Part shown: positions 15,286 to 17,370 of the stretch, piece by piece
Position numbering within the stretch: the first letter of the stretch is position 1
Layout: every line of letters begins with the position of its first letter
DNA from: Rhodocyclaceae bacterium UBA2250
Lineage (GTDB): Bacteria; Pseudomonadota; Gammaproteobacteria; Burkholderiales; Rhodocyclaceae
Length of the DNA stretch: 17,370 nt
Direction of reading: 5' to 3'
Assembly: GCA_002347285.1 (NCBI GenBank)
Contig: DDXW01000052.1
Span: forward strand, 1-17,370
Notes under the pieces: model-generated
The model's database searches: none
Told to the model about the DNA's origin: nothing
Seen by the model: the letters and a program-made list of their open reading frames with translations, nothing else
Program-made: the position numbers and the translations under genes

Positions 15286-17370
15286 CGCCGGCGCGCAGGC
15301 CGTGGCACAAGCTGCCGGGCGGGCATGCCGTATTGTCGGTGGTGCTGGCCTACGCGATCTTTGCCGCCATCTGGATCCTGTTTTCCGACCAGGCGATCCT
15401 CTGGCTGTTCAGCCAGCCCGCCCAGCACGCGCTGGCGAGCACCCTCAAGGGCTGGCTGTTCGTCGCCGTCACCTCGCTGCTGCTGTACGGCCTGCTGCGG
15501 CGCTTCAGCGCCGCGCCGGCGGACGGGCGGAACCGCCAGCTGCCCGGCAACAAGCGCCTCACCGCCCTGTCCTTCGCGCTCGCCGCCGTCCTGATCCTGT
15601 CGCTGACCGCCGTCGGCATCCGCTCCGCGATCAACAAGAACGAGGAAGAGCAGCGCACCCGGCTGCAGACGATCGCCGCCTTCAAGGTGCAGCAGATCAC
15701 CGACTGGCTGCAGGAACGCATCGACGATGCGGAGTTCATCCACAGCAACGCCTATAACGCCGCGCAGTATCGCCGCTGGCAGGGACAGGGCGACCGCGCC
15801 GCCGGCGCCATCCTGGAGGAGCGCCTGGCGCGGCAGCTGCACCCGCGCGGCTTCACCGGCTTCGCGATCCTCGATCCGCGCGGCAGCGCCGTGATGGCGC
15901 ACAACCACTCGCCGCCGGCCGGCCGGCGGCCCGACTATGAGCAGCTCATGGCGGAGGTCGCACGGAGCGGCCAGCCGCACTGGGCCGGCCCGCATCGCGA
16001 CGACGACGGGCAGGTGCATCTGGACATGCTGGTTCCCCTCGCGCTGCCCGCTCCCGCCCCGGTGGTCGTCCTGCACGCCGGCCTGGAGGACTGGCTGTTC
16101 CCGATGCTGCAGTTCTGGCCGGTGCCGAGCCGGAGCGGCGAGACGCTGCTGTTCCGGCGCGACGGCGACGACGTGCTGTTTCTCAACAATCTGCGCCACC
16201 GGCCGGATGCCGCGGCCCGGCTGCGCCTGCCGCTGACGGCACCCGAGCTGCCGGCCGCGCGGATTCTGCGCGGCGACGTCTCTCCCGGCGAGCTGGTGAC
16301 CGGCCGCGACTACCGCGGCGAGCCGGTGATCGGCGCGGCGCGCGCCATTCCCGGCACCGACTGGTTCCTCATCGCGAAGATGGACCAGCAGGAGTTCCAC
16401 CAAGGTGCCACGAGCGAATCCCTCTGGATCGCCCTGACCGGCCTGCTGGCGCTGTTCGTCTCCGCCGCCAGCCTGGTCGTGCTGCGCCAGCGCGGCCTGC
16501 TCGAATCGGCGGCCGTCCGGCATGCCAGCGAGGCCCGCTACCGCTCGCTGTTCGAGAACAGCCTGGACGGCGTCCTGCTGGCCGCGGCGGACGGCGCCAT
16601 CCTCGCCGCCAACCCCGAGGCGCAACGGATTCTCGGGCGCAGCGAAGCGGAGCTGCTCAAGCTGTGCCGCCTCGACCTCGCCGACCCGGCCGACCCGCGT
16701 CTGACCGCCGTGGTGCAGGAGCGCGCGCAGATCGGGCGCTTCCGCGGCGAGCTGACGCTGCTGCGCGGCGACGGCAGCCGCTTCCCCGCCGAGATCGCCT
16801 CGCTGACTTTCCAGGACCCCGCCGGCAACCAGCTCGTCAGCATCGTGGTACGCGACATCGCCGACCGCAAGCAGGTCGAGGCGCAGCTGCGCAAGCTGTC
16901 CCTGGCGATCGAGCAAAGCCCGGAAAGCATCGTCATCACCGACGTGACGGGGGCGATCGAGTACGTCAACGACACCTTCCTGCGCGTCACCGGCTACAGC
17001 GCGGCGGAGGTGATCGGCCGCAACCCGCGCATCCTGCACTCCGGCCGCACGCCGCCCGAAACCTTCCAGTCGCTCTGGAGCACGCTCTCCCGCGGCGAGA
17101 TCTGGAAAGGCGAGTTTTACAACCGCCGCAAGGACGGCAGCGAGTATGTCGAATTCGCGATCATCACGCCGATCCGCCAGGCGGACGGAGGCATCACCCA
17201 TTACGTGGCGATCAAGGAAGACATCACCGAGAAGAAGCGCATCGGCCAGGAACTCGACAGCTACCGGCATCATCTCGAGGAGCTGGTCGCCAGCCGCACC
17301 GCCGAACTCAACGAGGCGCGCGAAGCCGCCGAGGCGGCCAACCGCACCAAGAGCGCCTTCCTCGCCAACA
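15282..17370 (+). CDS. Membrane PAS-PAS sensor histidine kinase, 3' end beyond the window
   Basis: The frame is open from ATG 15282 to the right edge (696 codons). It has two N-terminal membrane helices (about 15-34 and 51-72), a third at about 92-112, an extracytoplasmic sensor region (about 113-380, cache-like in layout, including GFTGFAILDPRG and GTDWFLIAKMD), and a fourth helix at about 381-401. Then come PAS1 (about 419-535, YRSLFENSLDGVLLA and IVVRDIADRKQ) and PAS2 (about 545-660, AIEQSPESIVITDVTGAIEY and VAIKEDITEKK), a coiled coil LEELVASRTAELNEAREAAEAA, and finally NRTKSAFLAN, the stretch that precedes the phospho-histidine motif in hybrid kinases. The HisKA box, ATPase and any receiver domains are cut off. 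The ligand is unknown. A diguanylate cyclase is unlikely because of the typical HisKA entry. The start is fixed by the ATGA overlap with a short leader frame; there is no strong ribosome site. Confidence 0.88.
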   Translation, partial: MTPARRPWHKLPGGHAVLSVVLAYAIFAAIWILFSDQAILWLFSQPAQHALASTLKGWLFVAVTSLLLYGLLRRFSAAPADGRNRQLPGNKRLTALSFALAAVLILSLTAVGIRSAINKNEEEQRTRLQTIAAFKVQQITDWLQERIDDAEFIHSNAYNAAQYRRWQGQGDRAAGAILEERLARQLHPRGFTGFAILDPRGSAVMAHNHSPPAGRRPDYEQLMAEVARSGQPHWAGPHRDDDGQVHLDMLVPLALPAPAPVVVLHAGLEDWLFPMLQFWPVPSRSGETLLFRRDGDDVLFLNNLRHRPDAAARLRLPLTAPELPAARILRGDVSPGELVTGRDYRGEPVIGAARAIPGTDWFLIAKMDQQEFHQGATSESLWIALTGLLALFVSAASLVVLRQRGLLESAAVRHASEARYRSLFENSLDGVLLAAADGAILAANPEAQRILGRSEAELLKLCRLDLADPADPRLTAVVQERAQIGRFRGELTLLRGDGSRFPAEIASLTFQDPAGNQLVSIVVRDIADRKQVEAQLRKLSLAIEQSPESIVITDVTGAIEYVNDTFLRVTGYSAAEVIGRNPRILHSGRTPPETFQSLWSTLSRGEIWKGEFYNRRKDGSEYVEFAIITPIRQADGGITHYVAIKEDITEKKRIGQELDSYRHHLEELVASRTAELNEAREAAEAANRTKSAFLAN

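Noticed and set aside
15084..17273. Minus-strand frame of 729 codons
   Set aside because: Antisense to the sensor kinase, which has clear PAS domains on the plus strand; the minus translation has no recognisable domain.

Overview
The window is a high-GC stretch of bacterial chromosome (visibly about 70% GC). Family content and codon use suggest a betaproteobacterium, perhaps of the Rhodocyclales; this is inferred from gene families only, with no rRNA or marker gene to confirm it. The first ~550 bases are clearly lower in GC and look like acquired DNA.

Layout. (1) 1-1196, minus strand: a partial HEPN-like gene running off the left edge, a ~170-base remnant-like gap with a run of eight G, then a HepT/MntA (HEPN/nucleotidyltransferase) toxin-antitoxin pair. 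(2) 1249-3326: a cyclic-2,3-diphosphoglycerate-synthetase-like P-loop protein (minus) divergent from a COG2236-type phosphoribosyltransferase (plus). (3) 3323-6461, minus: a signal-peptide-bearing protein-L-isoaspartate methyltransferase overlapping by 8 nt a large membrane protein with a spermidine-synthase-like methyltransferase core. (4) 6528-6914, plus: a DUF2784 membrane protein. (5) 6886-14294, minus: a tight seven-gene run read as pcm, pncA, pncB, polX, archease, rtcB, ald. (6) 14407-15156, plus: a Mut7-C RNase-domain protein, divergent from the run. (7) 15282 to the right edge, plus: a membrane PAS-PAS sensor kinase, cut off at the start of its HisKA domain.

The most striking unit is (5). 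Its first six genes are joined by overlaps or short gaps (1-nt, 4-nt, 2-nt, 7-nt and 23-nt junctions) and join protein repair (Pcm), NAD salvage (PncA, PncB), DNA gap-filling repair (PolX-PHP) and RNA ligation (archease, RtcB). It reads like a macromolecule- and cofactor-repair operon. The divergent Mut7-C nuclease and the HEPN proteins at the left edge are possible RNA-damage sources in the same neighbourhood, though that link is inference.

A regulatory observation ties two loci together. The divergent gaps at 2593-2681 and 14295-14406 carry nearly the same promoter: on the minus strand TTGCCGGGA, 10 or 11 bases, then ATACTATAAA, then two bases and GAATC. The same -10 block reads TATAGT on the plus strand, so each could fire in both directions. 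This suggests that the diphosphoglycerate-synthetase-like gene and the repair operon are expressed together.

I saw no tRNA, rRNA, CRISPR array, insertion sequence or convincing intrinsic terminator. Several convergent gene pairs overlap tail to tail, leaving no space for one.
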